From positions 124,001 to 188,000 of the forward strand of contig FNPS01000008.1 in assembly GCA_900107365.1 (NCBI GenBank): a stretch of 64,000 nt of DNA, written 5' to 3'. Source of the stretch: Flavobacterium aquidurense. Lineage in GTDB: Bacteria; Bacteroidota; Bacteroidia; Flavobacteriales; Flavobacteriaceae. How positions within the stretch are numbered: position 1 is the first letter of the stretch; each line of letters opens with the position of its first letter. Made by a program: the position numbers and the translations under genes. Below are positions 55,162-63,217 of this stretch, piece by piece. The notes beneath the pieces were generated by a model. The model had not been told where the DNA came from, did not search any database, and saw only the letters and a list, made by a program, of their open reading frames with translations.

Positions 55162-56496
55162 TTACTTTTTGAATTTTTTAACAGGTTTTTCGGCTACTTC
55201 AACTTTGTTTTGTAACACATAATTAGCCATCAGTTTCTCTATTAATTCCTCTTTTGTAAGATGATGGAAAACCGTTTTCACTTTTGTTTTTAAATCAGCT
55301 GAAATATCGTGATTGGGTTTTGTTTTGAAAATTTGTTTTGCCCATAGAAGCGTATTATTTTCTTCTAAACTAACAACAGATGGTTTTTGGAATTTAGTGA
55401 ATTTAATTCCTAATTCTTTTTCAAATTCCGGAATTTCAATTACTTCCTCTTCTTGTAAAACAGTTAATGAAAGTCCTTTTGCTCCTGCCCTTGCCGTTCT
55501 TCCGCTTCTGTGAACGTAAGTTTCGTAAGTGTCCGGCAAATGGTAATTCACAACATAAGAGATTTCTTTTACATCGATTCCTCTTGCAGCTAAGTCTGTA
55601 GCAACTAAGATATTGATATGTCCTTCACGAAATTGCTCCATAATTCTGTCACGGATTCCCTGAGATAAACTTCCATGCAATGCTCCTGAAGAAAAACGAT
55701 TTATAGCCAGATTTTTGGCCAATTTATTAACTGCAGCTTTGGTTTTACAGAAAATGATTCCGCGTTCTCCTTCTTTTGAGTTTAAAAAATGCATTAAAAC
55801 ATCTAATTTCTCAATCGGGTCAACTACAATATATTCGTGATCAATTCCTTGGTTACCTACCGTTTCCATGTTGGCACTAACATGAACTACATTTTTATTT
55901 AAGTAATTTTGAATCAATTGTTTGACTGTTCCAGGCAAAGTGGCTGAAAACAATAAAGTGCGGTGTTTTTTAGGAAGTTCAGCAACGATTTCGTCTAAAC
56001 TTTCTTTTAGGATCGAAACCATTTCATCGGCTTCATCCAGAACTAGATATTCCGTTTGTTTTAAATCAATTGCTTTGCGTTGAATCAAGTCGATTAAACG
56101 TCCTGGTGTAGCCACAACAATTTGTGTTGGCTGTGTTAGGCGTTCAATTTGTGGTTTTATTGGGATTCCACCACAAGTTGAAGCTATAGAGATATTCGGA
56201 ATATGTTTTCCAAAATCTTCTAAATTTCTAAATATTTGTTGTCCAAGTTCTCTGGTTGGAACCAAAATTACAGCCTGAACAGTTGTGATTTCAGTATTAA
56301 TCAATTGCAATAAAGGCAATCCAAAAGCAGCAGTTTTTCCTGTTCCTGTTTTTGCCAAACCTACAACATCATGACTTTCAGCTAAAAGTAATGGAATCGT
56401 TTTTTGTTGAATTTCTGTTGGTTCAACAATGTTCAATTCGCTTAACGCTTTTAAAATTGGTGCTGAAACTCCTAATGCTGAGAATTGTTTAGACAT
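55162..56496 (-). CDS. DEAD-box ATP-dependent RNA helicase
   Basis: This 444-residue helicase has the ordered motifs Q (FSALGVSAPILKAL ... TEIQQKTIP), I (AKTGTGKTAAF), Ia (PTRELGQQ), II (DEADEMV), III (SATLP), V (ATDLAARGIDV) and VI (HRSGRTARAG). A short basic tail (KPVKKFKK) follows. It unwinds or remodels RNA, probably in ribosome assembly or mRNA turnover. It is preceded by a large inverted-repeat spacer shared with the next helicase gene. Confidence 0.96.
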   Translation of the reverse strand: MSKQFSALGVSAPILKALSELNIVEPTEIQQKTIPLLLAESHDVVGLAKTGTGKTAAFGLPLLQLINTEITTVQAVILVPTRELGQQIFRNLEDFGKHIPNISIASTCGGIPIKPQIERLTQPTQIVVATPGRLIDLIQRKAIDLKQTEYLVLDEADEMVSILKESLDEIVAELPKKHRTLLFSATLPGTVKQLIQNYLNKNVVHVSANMETVGNQGIDHEYIVVDPIEKLDVLMHFLNSKEGERGIIFCKTKAAVNKLAKNLAINRFSSGALHGSLSQGIRDRIMEQFREGHINILVATDLAARGIDVKEISYVVNYHLPDTYETYVHRSGRTARAGAKGLSLTVLQEEEVIEIPEFEKELGIKFTKFQKPSVVSLEENNTLLWAKQIFKTKPNHDISADLKTKVKTVFHHLTKEELIEKLMANYVLQNKVEVAEKPVKKFKK

Positions 56497-56523
56497 GTTT
56501 TGATTTTTGTTTTTATTGTTTTT

Positions 56524-56686
56524 TTTGTTTCAGGTTTCAAGTTATTGGATGGTGTATTTAACCACAAAGTTCGCAAAGATTTACGCTATGAACGCAAAGT
56601 TAATCCTTGGGGACTTTGCTAAAAAAACTTTGCGAACTTTGCGGTTAGACTATATTCAAAGAAAATAACCTGAAACCTGAAACTTT
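56524..56686. repeat. Nested inverted repeats between two helicase genes
   Basis: The outer pair is TTTGTTTCAGGTTTCAAG (from 56524) with CCTGAAACCTGAAACTTT (to 56686). The inner pair is AACCACAAAGTTCGCAAAGA (56560-56579) with ACTTTGCGAACTTTGCGGTT (56627-56646), complementary at about 18 of 20 positions. Two different spacer motif families are thus nested in one structure. Confidence 0.8.
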
Positions 56687-56702
56687 TTTAACCTTTACCA
56701 GA

Positions 56703-58241
56703 TCAATCCGGTTCGTTCATGATTTTTTCACGGTATTTTTTACCGATTAATAAAGTCATATTCTTTTTATAATCTTCAACCAACCATTCACGGTAGTTTT
56801 TACTACATTGGCTCAAACATTTTGCGTAACGTTTGATACGGCATTCGATATCATCATCAAGTTCTTTTCCTAATGATTTTGCTTCCTGCAACGTTTCAGT
56901 ATTGTCTACACACATTGAAGCGTGTTGCTCTAACGATTTGTCTAATACTACTTTCGAACGTAAATTTTGTTTGATAATTAATTTATGTTCTTCATCAACA
57001 TCAAAAGTAACATCAGCAGTTTTACTGAATTTTGCTCTTAATTCCGGCGGCATACTGTATTTGAAATACAATTCAATTTCAGTATCATCACGCAGATTTT
57101 CTAAATAAAATTCAGGTGATTTAAAAATGTGTTGCCAGTTAACCGGCTCGCTCCATAAACCAAAACGTGCAGCATTATTACCCAAATCGATTACTGTAAA
57201 CTCGTCTTTACCAGGTAATTTACGAGATCCACGACCAATCATTTGGTAGTATAAAGTTAATGATTTTGTTGCTCTGTTTAAGATAATCGTTTCAACAGTT
57301 GGCTCATCAAAACCGGTAGTCAAAATTCCAACAGAAGTTAAAATTGCATCCGGAGTCTTTTTGAACCAGGCCAAAATATCTTTACGTTCCTCAGAACTAC
57401 TTGTGTTGTCAAGGTGTCTGATATCGTAACCAGCTTCTCTAAACGTTTCATATACATATAATGAGGTATGAATACCGTTATTGAAAATCAAAGTCTTTTT
57501 ACCTAAAGAACGTTCTGTATAAGCATGCAAAAGTTTCTCTTGCATGATTGTATTGGTATATAAATCATCAGATGATTTTACCGTATAATCTCCATTAATA
57601 CCAACTTTTAAGGATGTTAATCCAACATCATAACTGTAAGTTGTAGCCCTTGCAAGGAAACCTTTGTCGATCAATGAACTAATAGTGTCACCCACAATAA
57701 GTTCATCATAACTCTGGTGCATTGGTAATTTTATATTTGAACTCAAAGGTGTTGCTGTTACTCCAAGAATAAAGGCATTTTTGAATGAGTTTAATAACTT
57801 TCTAAAGGAATTGTAATGTGCCTCGTCAATAATAACCAAACCAATGTTGTCAAGATGTAATTTCTCGTCATTGATACGGTTTTTTAAAGTTTCAACCATC
57901 GCCACAAAACAAGAATACTCGTTTTGATCAGGTAGTTCTTTTACTTTACTATTGATTATTTTGTTGCTGACACCGAAACCTTTAAGCATTTTTGAAGTTT
58001 GCTTACAAAGTTCAATACGGTGTGTTAAGACAACCACTTTTTTATCGTTATTAGCTAAATAACGACGAACGATTTCGGAAAAAATTACTGTTTTTCCACC
58101 ACCTGTCGGTAATTGATACAATAAATGATGTTGAGCTGGAGCATTATCTAAACGTTCAAAAATGGCATCAATATCGCCTTTTTGGTATGCATAAAGTTCT
58201 TTTTTCTCTTCTCTTTCTATTTCTAAAGTGTTTTGAGACAT
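56703..58241 (-). CDS. DEAD/DEAH-box superfamily 2 helicase
   Basis: This 512-residue protein has a helicase core of the type I restriction/UvrB-like SF2 group: motif I LPTGGGKTVIFSEI, DEAH-type motif II (IIDEAHYNSF), motif III GVTATPL, and motif VI QMIGRGSRKLPG. The C-terminal ~120 residues have six cysteines in loose pairs (SMCVDNTE, ECRIKRYAKCLSQC) that may bind a metal. There is no nuclease or modification gene next to it, so it is not part of an obvious restriction system. It probably acts in DNA or RNA repair. Confidence 0.9.
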   Translation of the reverse strand: MSQNTLEIEREEKKELYAYQKGDIDAIFERLDNAPAQHHLLYQLPTGGGKTVIFSEIVRRYLANNDKKVVVLTHRIELCKQTSKMLKGFGVSNKIINSKVKELPDQNEYSCFVAMVETLKNRINDEKLHLDNIGLVIIDEAHYNSFRKLLNSFKNAFILGVTATPLSSNIKLPMHQSYDELIVGDTISSLIDKGFLARATTYSYDVGLTSLKVGINGDYTVKSSDDLYTNTIMQEKLLHAYTERSLGKKTLIFNNGIHTSLYVYETFREAGYDIRHLDNTSSSEERKDILAWFKKTPDAILTSVGILTTGFDEPTVETIILNRATKSLTLYYQMIGRGSRKLPGKDEFTVIDLGNNAARFGLWSEPVNWQHIFKSPEFYLENLRDDTEIELYFKYSMPPELRAKFSKTADVTFDVDEEHKLIIKQNLRSKVVLDKSLEQHASMCVDNTETLQEAKSLGKELDDDIECRIKRYAKCLSQCSKNYREWLVEDYKKNMTLLIGKKYREKIMNEPD

Positions 58242-58349
58242 TGTTTATTTTTGGATTTTTGCAAAAATACACCTAAAAAACAGTTATTCATCTTATTTTA
58301 ACGTAAAATAAATGATTTTTTTAAATAAGATTTTTTATGAGAAGTGTTT

Positions 58350-58883
58350 TTATAAGTCGATTTTATCTAAAATTGCCTCAAAATCATACTTATTTTTCCA
58401 TTTCTGTTGAATAGTTTGCTGTTGAATTTCTAAAATCCGGGATTTAAATTCAGATAAAATTCCGTTAGAAATTATAAAATTTACAGCTTGTTCGAAAGAA
58501 TTGAACATGCTTTTGTAGAATAATTCCTGCTTTATAAAATTTCCTGAAGAAAACGTTTGCGCTATTTCGATATTATACAACATCAAATCGGCAATAATAA
58601 AAGGATCAACTCCTAACACAATAAAATGTTTGATCATTTTTTGCGCTACAGAACGACGCATTTTTGCTTTTGGACGCCATTTTGCATTCGGTTTTTTAAT
58701 CGGAAAATATTCGTGAGAAATCTTTGTTTTACTTTCCTGTAAAAGTTTGTCTTCTTTTGGATTAAAAACAAAATCGTAAAAGGTTTTTACCGGAACAAAT
58801 TTCTCGTATAATTCGATAATTTGTTCTTCGAGTTGTTCCTTGTTTAATTCGGCTAAATATTTTTTTAAATCGCGCTTACTCAT
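58350..58883 (-). CDS. DUF6155-family protein
   Basis: This 177-residue soluble helical protein has the conserved opening MSKRDLKKYLAELNKEQLEEQ and a basic middle part (PNAKWRPKAKMRRSVAQKM). The family is conserved in Bacteroidota and has no known function. The ATG at 58883 is preferred over a TTG two codons upstream. Confidence 0.8.
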   Translation of the reverse strand: MSKRDLKKYLAELNKEQLEEQIIELYEKFVPVKTFYDFVFNPKEDKLLQESKTKISHEYFPIKKPNAKWRPKAKMRRSVAQKMIKHFIVLGVDPFIIADLMLYNIEIAQTFSSGNFIKQELFYKSMFNSFEQAVNFIISNGILSEFKSRILEIQQQTIQQKWKNKYDFEAILDKIDL

Positions 58884-58986
58884 TATCAAAGTTTAAGAAT
58901 ACAAAAATAAATTAGTTTCCGGATTCATACCACAAAAACCAACGATAATACTTAATTTTGCTTGTATAAATTCAAAAAACAGATAC

Positions 58987-59274
58987 ATGCTCAAGATTTT
59001 CAAAGTTACTGCAATTTTAGAAGGAATCTCCTATTTAGTTTTATTCGCAAACATGCTTATTATTAAAAATAACAATCCGGAACTTTATCATACTATATTA
59101 CGCCCGCTAGGAATGACGCATGGTGTATTGTTTATTGGATATATTATATTGGCATTTTTACTAAGAAAATCTCAAAATTGGGATTTAAAAACCTTTGGAA
59201 TTATTTTGATAGCCTCTCTTATTCCGTTTGGAACTTTCTACATTGAGAAAAAATATTTAGAAAATAATGCATAA
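58987..59274 (+). CDS. DUF3817-family small membrane protein
   Basis: This 95-residue inner-membrane protein has three hydrophobic segments and the family pattern AILEGISYLVLFANM near the N-terminus and LGMTHGVLFIGYIILAF in the middle. Function is unknown. Its last 8 bases overlap the start of the mechanosensitive channel gene, so the two are translationally coupled. Confidence 0.88.
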   Translation: MLKIFKVTAILEGISYLVLFANMLIIKNNNPELYHTILRPLGMTHGVLFIGYIILAFLLRKSQNWDLKTFGIILIASLIPFGTFYIEKKYLENNA

Positions 59275-60523
59275 GCCTTTGGATAAAATATTTAACTTTT
59301 TATATCCGCTCTTTAGAGATTGGGGAATGAGCCGCAACTTTGCGTCTTATATCAGCCTTATCTTTAATATCGCCATTATGGTGGCTTTGGCTTTTGCCAT
59401 TTATTATGTTGCAAAATTTGTGTTAGTTACTTTGACCGCCATTTTTGCACAAAAAACCAAAACAAAGTTTGACGACTATTTAATTCACAACAAAACCACA
59501 AAATACACGGCGTATTTAATTCCGTTTTTCTTTATTTATAAAGCCGTTCCAATAATTTTGGATCGATACGAATACTGGGAATCTTTGTTTGGAAAAATCG
59601 TTGGGATTTACATCGTTTTGATCAGTTTGTGGATCATTAGAACGATTTTTAATGCTTTACGTGATTACTTAAAGCAAAAACCAGAATACAGCGATAAACC
59701 AATCGATAGTTTCGTTCAGGTTATTATGATTGTGCTCTGGATTTTTGGAGTTGCGATGATTATTTCCACTTTATTCGGAATCAAGAAAGGCGAATTGCTC
59801 ACTATTTTAGGAACACTTTCGGCAATTATTATCTTGATTTTCAGGGATACAATTTTAGGATTTGTTTCGAGTGTTCAGGTTGCCATTAACGATATGGTTC
59901 GTATTGGTGACTGGATTACGATGGATAAATTTGGTGCCGATGGAGATGTTATTGAAATCAATTTAACAACGGTAAAAGTTCGAAATTTTGATAATACAAT
60001 AACTACGATTCCAACGTATGCCTTAAGTTCAGATTCTTTTCAGAATTGGCGCGGTATGCAAAAATCGGATGGAAGACGTATTAAAAGACATGTTTTGATT
60101 AAAAGCAGCAGCATTCGTTTTTTGAATGATGAAGATTTGAATCAGATGAAAAAGGTACAGCTGATTAGCACTTATATTGAAACCAGACAAGCTGAAATTG
60201 AGAAATATAACGATTTACGCGGCATTGATAAAACTCTGGCGTTAAACGGACGTAATATGACTAATTTAGGTTTGTATCGAAAATATATCATGCAATATTT
60301 GATCACACATCCAGGTTTGAATAAAGATATGCATATGATGTGTCGTCAACTACAATCGTCTGCACATGGTGTTCCTTTGGAAATTTATGCGTTTTCGAGT
60401 GATAAACGCTGGGCAAACTACGAATATATTATGGCTGATATTTTTGATCACATAATGGCTTCTGTAGAATATTTTGATTTAGAAATATTCGAATTGCCTT
60501 CAAAGATTGGTCGATTCGAGTAG
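59267..60523 (+). CDS. MscS-type mechanosensitive ion channel
   Basis: This 418-residue inner-membrane protein has four to five hydrophobic segments in the first 190 residues. The pore-lining and beta-domain signature of MscS follows (TLSAIIILIFRDTILGFVSS, VRIGDWITMD, VIEINLTTVKVRNFDNTITT, IPTYAL). The C-terminal part is cytoplasmic. It should open under membrane tension and release solutes. The start overlaps the preceding gene. Confidence 0.93.
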   Translation: MHKPLDKIFNFLYPLFRDWGMSRNFASYISLIFNIAIMVALAFAIYYVAKFVLVTLTAIFAQKTKTKFDDYLIHNKTTKYTAYLIPFFFIYKAVPIILDRYEYWESLFGKIVGIYIVLISLWIIRTIFNALRDYLKQKPEYSDKPIDSFVQVIMIVLWIFGVAMIISTLFGIKKGELLTILGTLSAIIILIFRDTILGFVSSVQVAINDMVRIGDWITMDKFGADGDVIEINLTTVKVRNFDNTITTIPTYALSSDSFQNWRGMQKSDGRRIKRHVLIKSSSIRFLNDEDLNQMKKVQLISTYIETRQAEIEKYNDLRGIDKTLALNGRNMTNLGLYRKYIMQYLITHPGLNKDMHMMCRQLQSSAHGVPLEIYAFSSDKRWANYEYIMADIFDHIMASVEYFDLEIFELPSKIGRFE

Positions 60524-60532
60524 GTTTATTTT

Positions 60533-60673
60533 GTTTCAGGTTGTTAGCCTTTGGACATAATTTAACTGCAAAGTTCGCAAGGTTTTTTCGCAAGGTTCGC
60601 AAAGACAGCTTTGCATTCATAGCGTAAATCTTAGCGAACTTTTCGGTTAAATTATGTTAAAGTAAAAAAAACT
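60533..60673. repeat. Inverted-repeat spacer with TTCGCAAAG motif
   Basis: CATAATTTAACTGCAAAGTT and CGCAAGG (60556-60582) pair with GCGAACTTTTCGGTTAAATTATG near 60633-60655, with a few mismatches. Further copies of CGCAAGGTTCGCAAAG lie in between. An outer GTTTCAG (60533) and CTGAAAC (60671) frame them. It is the same nested plan as at 56524-56686. Confidence 0.75.
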
Positions 60674-60677
60674 GAAA

Positions 60678-61109
60678 CTAATTTTCAATCCTTTCGAAAA
60701 CAAACTGAGAGTTGTTGTACTCTATAGGAACGTCTGGAAGAAAAAGCGGAAGATTAAAATAGGTTCCAATAACACCTTTCCCTAAAATCAGTTTATTATC
60801 CTTTTGCAATAAAGCGATTGGAGTTCTTTTCCAGCTTCCTCCATTTGAGATAAAATGAAAATCACCTCTAAGTGTGTCTCCATGCATGTCTCCTCTTACA
60901 TCGCCTGAATCTTTTCCGATTTTATGATATAGTATTTCATAACGTCCGTAAAATCTTTTATCGTTTATTTTAAGGTCTAGAATTGCGGTGTCTTTGCCAT
61001 TTACTGCTCGATAAAAAACATGATTGTATTTATCCTTTTCTTCTTTAGAATTGCAGGAAAATAAAAATGCAGAAAATAAACAAACGGTAAGAAAATTTTT
61101 AAGCGTCAT
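60678..61109 (-). CDS. Small lipoprotein of unknown function
   Basis: A 143-residue protein with a lipobox (AFLFSCNSKEEK) and a mature part of beta strands (ILDLKINDKRFYGRYEILYH). The layout resembles small beta-barrel lipoproteins of Bacteroidota, but no family is recognised. The ATG at 61109 is preferred over a TTG one codon upstream. Confidence 0.75.
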   Translation of the reverse strand: MTLKNFLTVCLFSAFLFSCNSKEEKDKYNHVFYRAVNGKDTAILDLKINDKRFYGRYEILYHKIGKDSGDVRGDMHGDTLRGDFHFISNGGSWKRTPIALLQKDNKLILGKGVIGTYFNLPLFLPDVPIEYNNSQFVFERIEN

Positions 61110-61169
61110 CAATTGTTTTTTTAAGCCTGGTTAAAATGAAGTTATACTACTTACTATGTTGGGAAAAAT

Positions 61170-61553
61170 TTATAAGCGATCTTTTACGAATTCGATTTGG
61201 GTTTTTCCGTGGGCTTTTGGTTTACCATCTTCATCCAGATTAACCATCGTGGTTTGATCGATTGTAATAATAATTTCACGTGTCATCATGTTTCGTACGG
61301 CACATTTTAAAACCAGTGATGTATTTCCGAATTTAACGACATCTATTCCAATTTCTACAATATCACCTTGGCGTGCAGAGCTTTTAAAATTGATTTCCGA
61401 CATGTATTTAGTAACCACTCTGGTGTTTTCTAACTGAATAATGGTGTATAATGCCAGTTCTTCATCAATCCACGCTAATAATTTTCCGCCAAATAAAGTT
61501 CCGTTTGGATTTAAATCTTCGGGCTTAACCCACTTTCTGGTATGAAATCGCAT
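61170..61553 (-). CDS. Acyl-CoA thioesterase (hotdog fold, YciA-like)
   Basis: This 127-residue cytoplasmic enzyme should hydrolyse acyl-CoA. The hotdog signature is NPNGTLFGGKLLAWIDEELA with the central helix, then strands MSEINFKSSARQGDIVEIG and LVLKCAVRNM. Chain-length preference cannot be judged. It is a single gene followed by the small lipoprotein in the same direction. Confidence 0.88.
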   Translation of the reverse strand: MRFHTRKWVKPEDLNPNGTLFGGKLLAWIDEELALYTIIQLENTRVVTKYMSEINFKSSARQGDIVEIGIDVVKFGNTSLVLKCAVRNMMTREIIITIDQTTMVNLDEDGKPKAHGKTQIEFVKDRL

Positions 61554-61621
61554 AATTTTAATTTATAAGAATAAAAATAGATTTTTTGTATTGGAATTTT
61601 TTCTAAATTTAAAGAAAAAAC

Positions 61622-62029
61622 ATGGCAGATAGAGACACTTTTTTAAGAGAATTCAGAGGCGAAACTTTAGGAACTGTAAGTGCTCAATCTTCGGCAGATG
61701 AGTTGTTTCAAAATCAGACGATTAGGCCTATTTTAAAACTGCAAAATGATTTGTTTATTGCGGTGTTTGTCAACTATGTAAATAAAAACAAAGCCGATTT
61801 CTATTCGTACACCGTCGAAAAGAAACTCCAGGTCATAGAAAATTCCATTCAGAAAGACATTAAATTCAGAAATTCTTTAAAAGGAATTGTGATGGCACTT
61901 TTTACGATTGAAGAATATGAAACGTACATTCAAAATTCTTCAAGCTTAAACAAAAGAATGATGAATTTATTGATTGATCGCTTGAAAAGTCAGGTGCAGT
62001 TGTTTGAATTGGAATCGAATTCGAACTAG
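61622..62029 (+). CDS. Conserved hypothetical protein
   Basis: A 135-residue soluble helical protein without recognisable catalytic residues. Related Flavobacterium proteins have been loosely labelled 'glyoxalase', but no glyoxalase metal-binding motif is visible here, so that name is not used. It may be co-transcribed with the membrane protein 6 bases downstream. Confidence 0.7.
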   Translation: MADRDTFLREFRGETLGTVSAQSSADELFQNQTIRPILKLQNDLFIAVFVNYVNKNKADFYSYTVEKKLQVIENSIQKDIKFRNSLKGIVMALFTIEEYETYIQNSSSLNKRMMNLLIDRLKSQVQLFELESNSN

Positions 62030-62035
62030 AGATTT

Positions 62036-62461
62036 ATGTTAATAAAACCTTACCATTATTTGTACTATAGAACATATGAAGTCATTTTAAAAACTAATAA
62101 AACTTCTCCTGAATCATCTACAGCAAGATTTTTATCTATTTTGTTTCTAATTAATATAGGAAGCATATATCTATTTTTTTTTAAAGAATATAATAATATT
62201 ATTTTTTTTGCCTTTTGTAGCATTGGTTTTGGTTTGTCCATTTATAATTTGAAATATTTTAATAACGCAAGAAGTAAATCAATTATTTATGAATTTAAAA
62301 ATTTAAAAATAAATTTTGTTACTAGATTTTTAGTAGATAGCTACCCATACTTAACGTTTATAGTATTTTTTAATTCTTTGAAATTAAGTTACATTACTAT
62401 GATTTATTATTTAGCACTATTAATATTATTTAAGTTGATTACTTATTTTTGGAATGCCTAG
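62036..62461 (+). CDS. Four-helix membrane protein of unknown function
   Basis: A 141-residue protein with four hydrophobic segments (for example FLSILFLINIGSIYLFFF, IIFFAFCSIGFGLSIY, MIYYLALLILFKLITYF). It is more AT-rich and more biased to Ile/Phe/Tyr than its neighbours, which could point to later arrival. It starts 6 bases after the preceding stop. No family is recognised. Confidence 0.7.
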   Translation: MLIKPYHYLYYRTYEVILKTNKTSPESSTARFLSILFLINIGSIYLFFFKEYNNIIFFAFCSIGFGLSIYNLKYFNNARSKSIIYEFKNLKINFVTRFLVDSYPYLTFIVFFNSLKLSYITMIYYLALLILFKLITYFWNA

Positions 62462-62490
62462 TTTGATATTGTTACTAATTAATCGTAATT

Positions 62491-63066
62491 ATGCTTGACC
62501 AATTCCGAAATAAATTCCCTCTAAACGATTCAAAATGGATTGAATATACAAACCATTTCAATCGGCTTGAAGTTGCTGCAAAAACGATACTTCTGGAAGA
62601 AGGAGAAATCTCAAAAAAGCTTTTTATAATTGAAGAAGGATGTATCAGGGTTTGGTTTAATAATAACGGAAAAGATTTAACAACTCAGTTTTTCTTCGAA
62701 AATCAAAGTGTAGCTTCTATCGAAAGTTTCATGAAAAAAATACCAAGTCCGGTTGTTATGGAAACCATTGAACCTTCTGTTATTTGGTGGATCTCTAAAA
62801 ATGATCTGGATAAAATTTTGGAAGAAATTAAAGAAATTCCAGAATTAAGAGATCGTTTCATCAACATGCTTTTTGAACGTACTTTTGATTATATGAAGCA
62901 TTTTGTTTCCTTTATAAAAGACTCTCCTACTCAGCGTTATCTTAATTTAATTGAAGAAAGGCCTCAGGTGCTGCAGCGAGTGCCACAACATTATATTGCT
63001 TCGTATCTCGGAGTAAGCACTGTTCATTTAAGCCGAATCAAAAGTCAATTGCTTCACGCAAAATAA
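62491..63066 (+). CDS. Crp/Fnr-family transcriptional regulator
   Basis: This 191-residue regulator has an N-terminal cyclic-nucleotide-binding-type fold (about residues 15-120, LEEGEISKKLFIIEEGCIRV) and a C-terminal helix-turn-helix (about 150-190, HYIASYLGVSTVHLSRIKSQ). The ligand is not predictable. Many Bacteroidota members of this group regulate an adjacent redox or detoxification gene. Here an oxidoreductase follows in the same direction, behind a palindrome that may be the operator. Confidence 0.92.
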   Translation: MLDQFRNKFPLNDSKWIEYTNHFNRLEVAAKTILLEEGEISKKLFIIEEGCIRVWFNNNGKDLTTQFFFENQSVASIESFMKKIPSPVVMETIEPSVIWWISKNDLDKILEEIKEIPELRDRFINMLFERTFDYMKHFVSFIKDSPTQRYLNLIEERPQVLQRVPQHYIASYLGVSTVHLSRIKSQLLHAK

Positions 63067-63084
63067 TTGAATTTTACTAAATAA

Positions 63085-63168
63085 CTTATATGATAAATTA
63101 TAAGCCAAGTTTAAATGAGCTTATATAACTTATATGGTGGGAAATTTCATTTGATAACAAATGTTATC
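63085..63168 (+). promoter_or_regulatory. Candidate operator region for the oxidoreductase gene
   Basis: The perfect palindrome GATAACAAATGTTATC (63153-63168) lies 21 bases upstream of the -7 box, where an activator could contact RNA polymerase. Further upstream is CTTATA-N8-TATAAG (63085-63104), and the word AACTTATATG occurs twice (63084-63093 and again at 63127). The Crp/Fnr regulator is the obvious candidate to bind here. Confidence 0.5.
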
Positions 63169-63189
63169 GTCGGCTCCTGTAATGCTCTC

Positions 63190-63197
63190 TAACTTTG
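63190..63197 (+). promoter_or_regulatory. -7 box of the oxidoreductase gene
   Basis: TAACTTTG matches TAnnTTTG 20 bases before the ATG at 63218. Confidence 0.65.
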
Positions 63198-63217
63198 CAT
63201 GATAAAATTAAATAATT

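Noticed and set aside
56703-58241. Restriction or defence system around the SF2 helicase
   Set aside because: No methylase, nuclease, or specificity subunit adjoins it. The neighbours are a housekeeping RNA helicase and a DUF6155 gene.
61622-62029. Glyoxalase
   Set aside because: No metal-binding His/Glu pattern or beta-alpha-beta repeat of the family could be found in the 135 residues.
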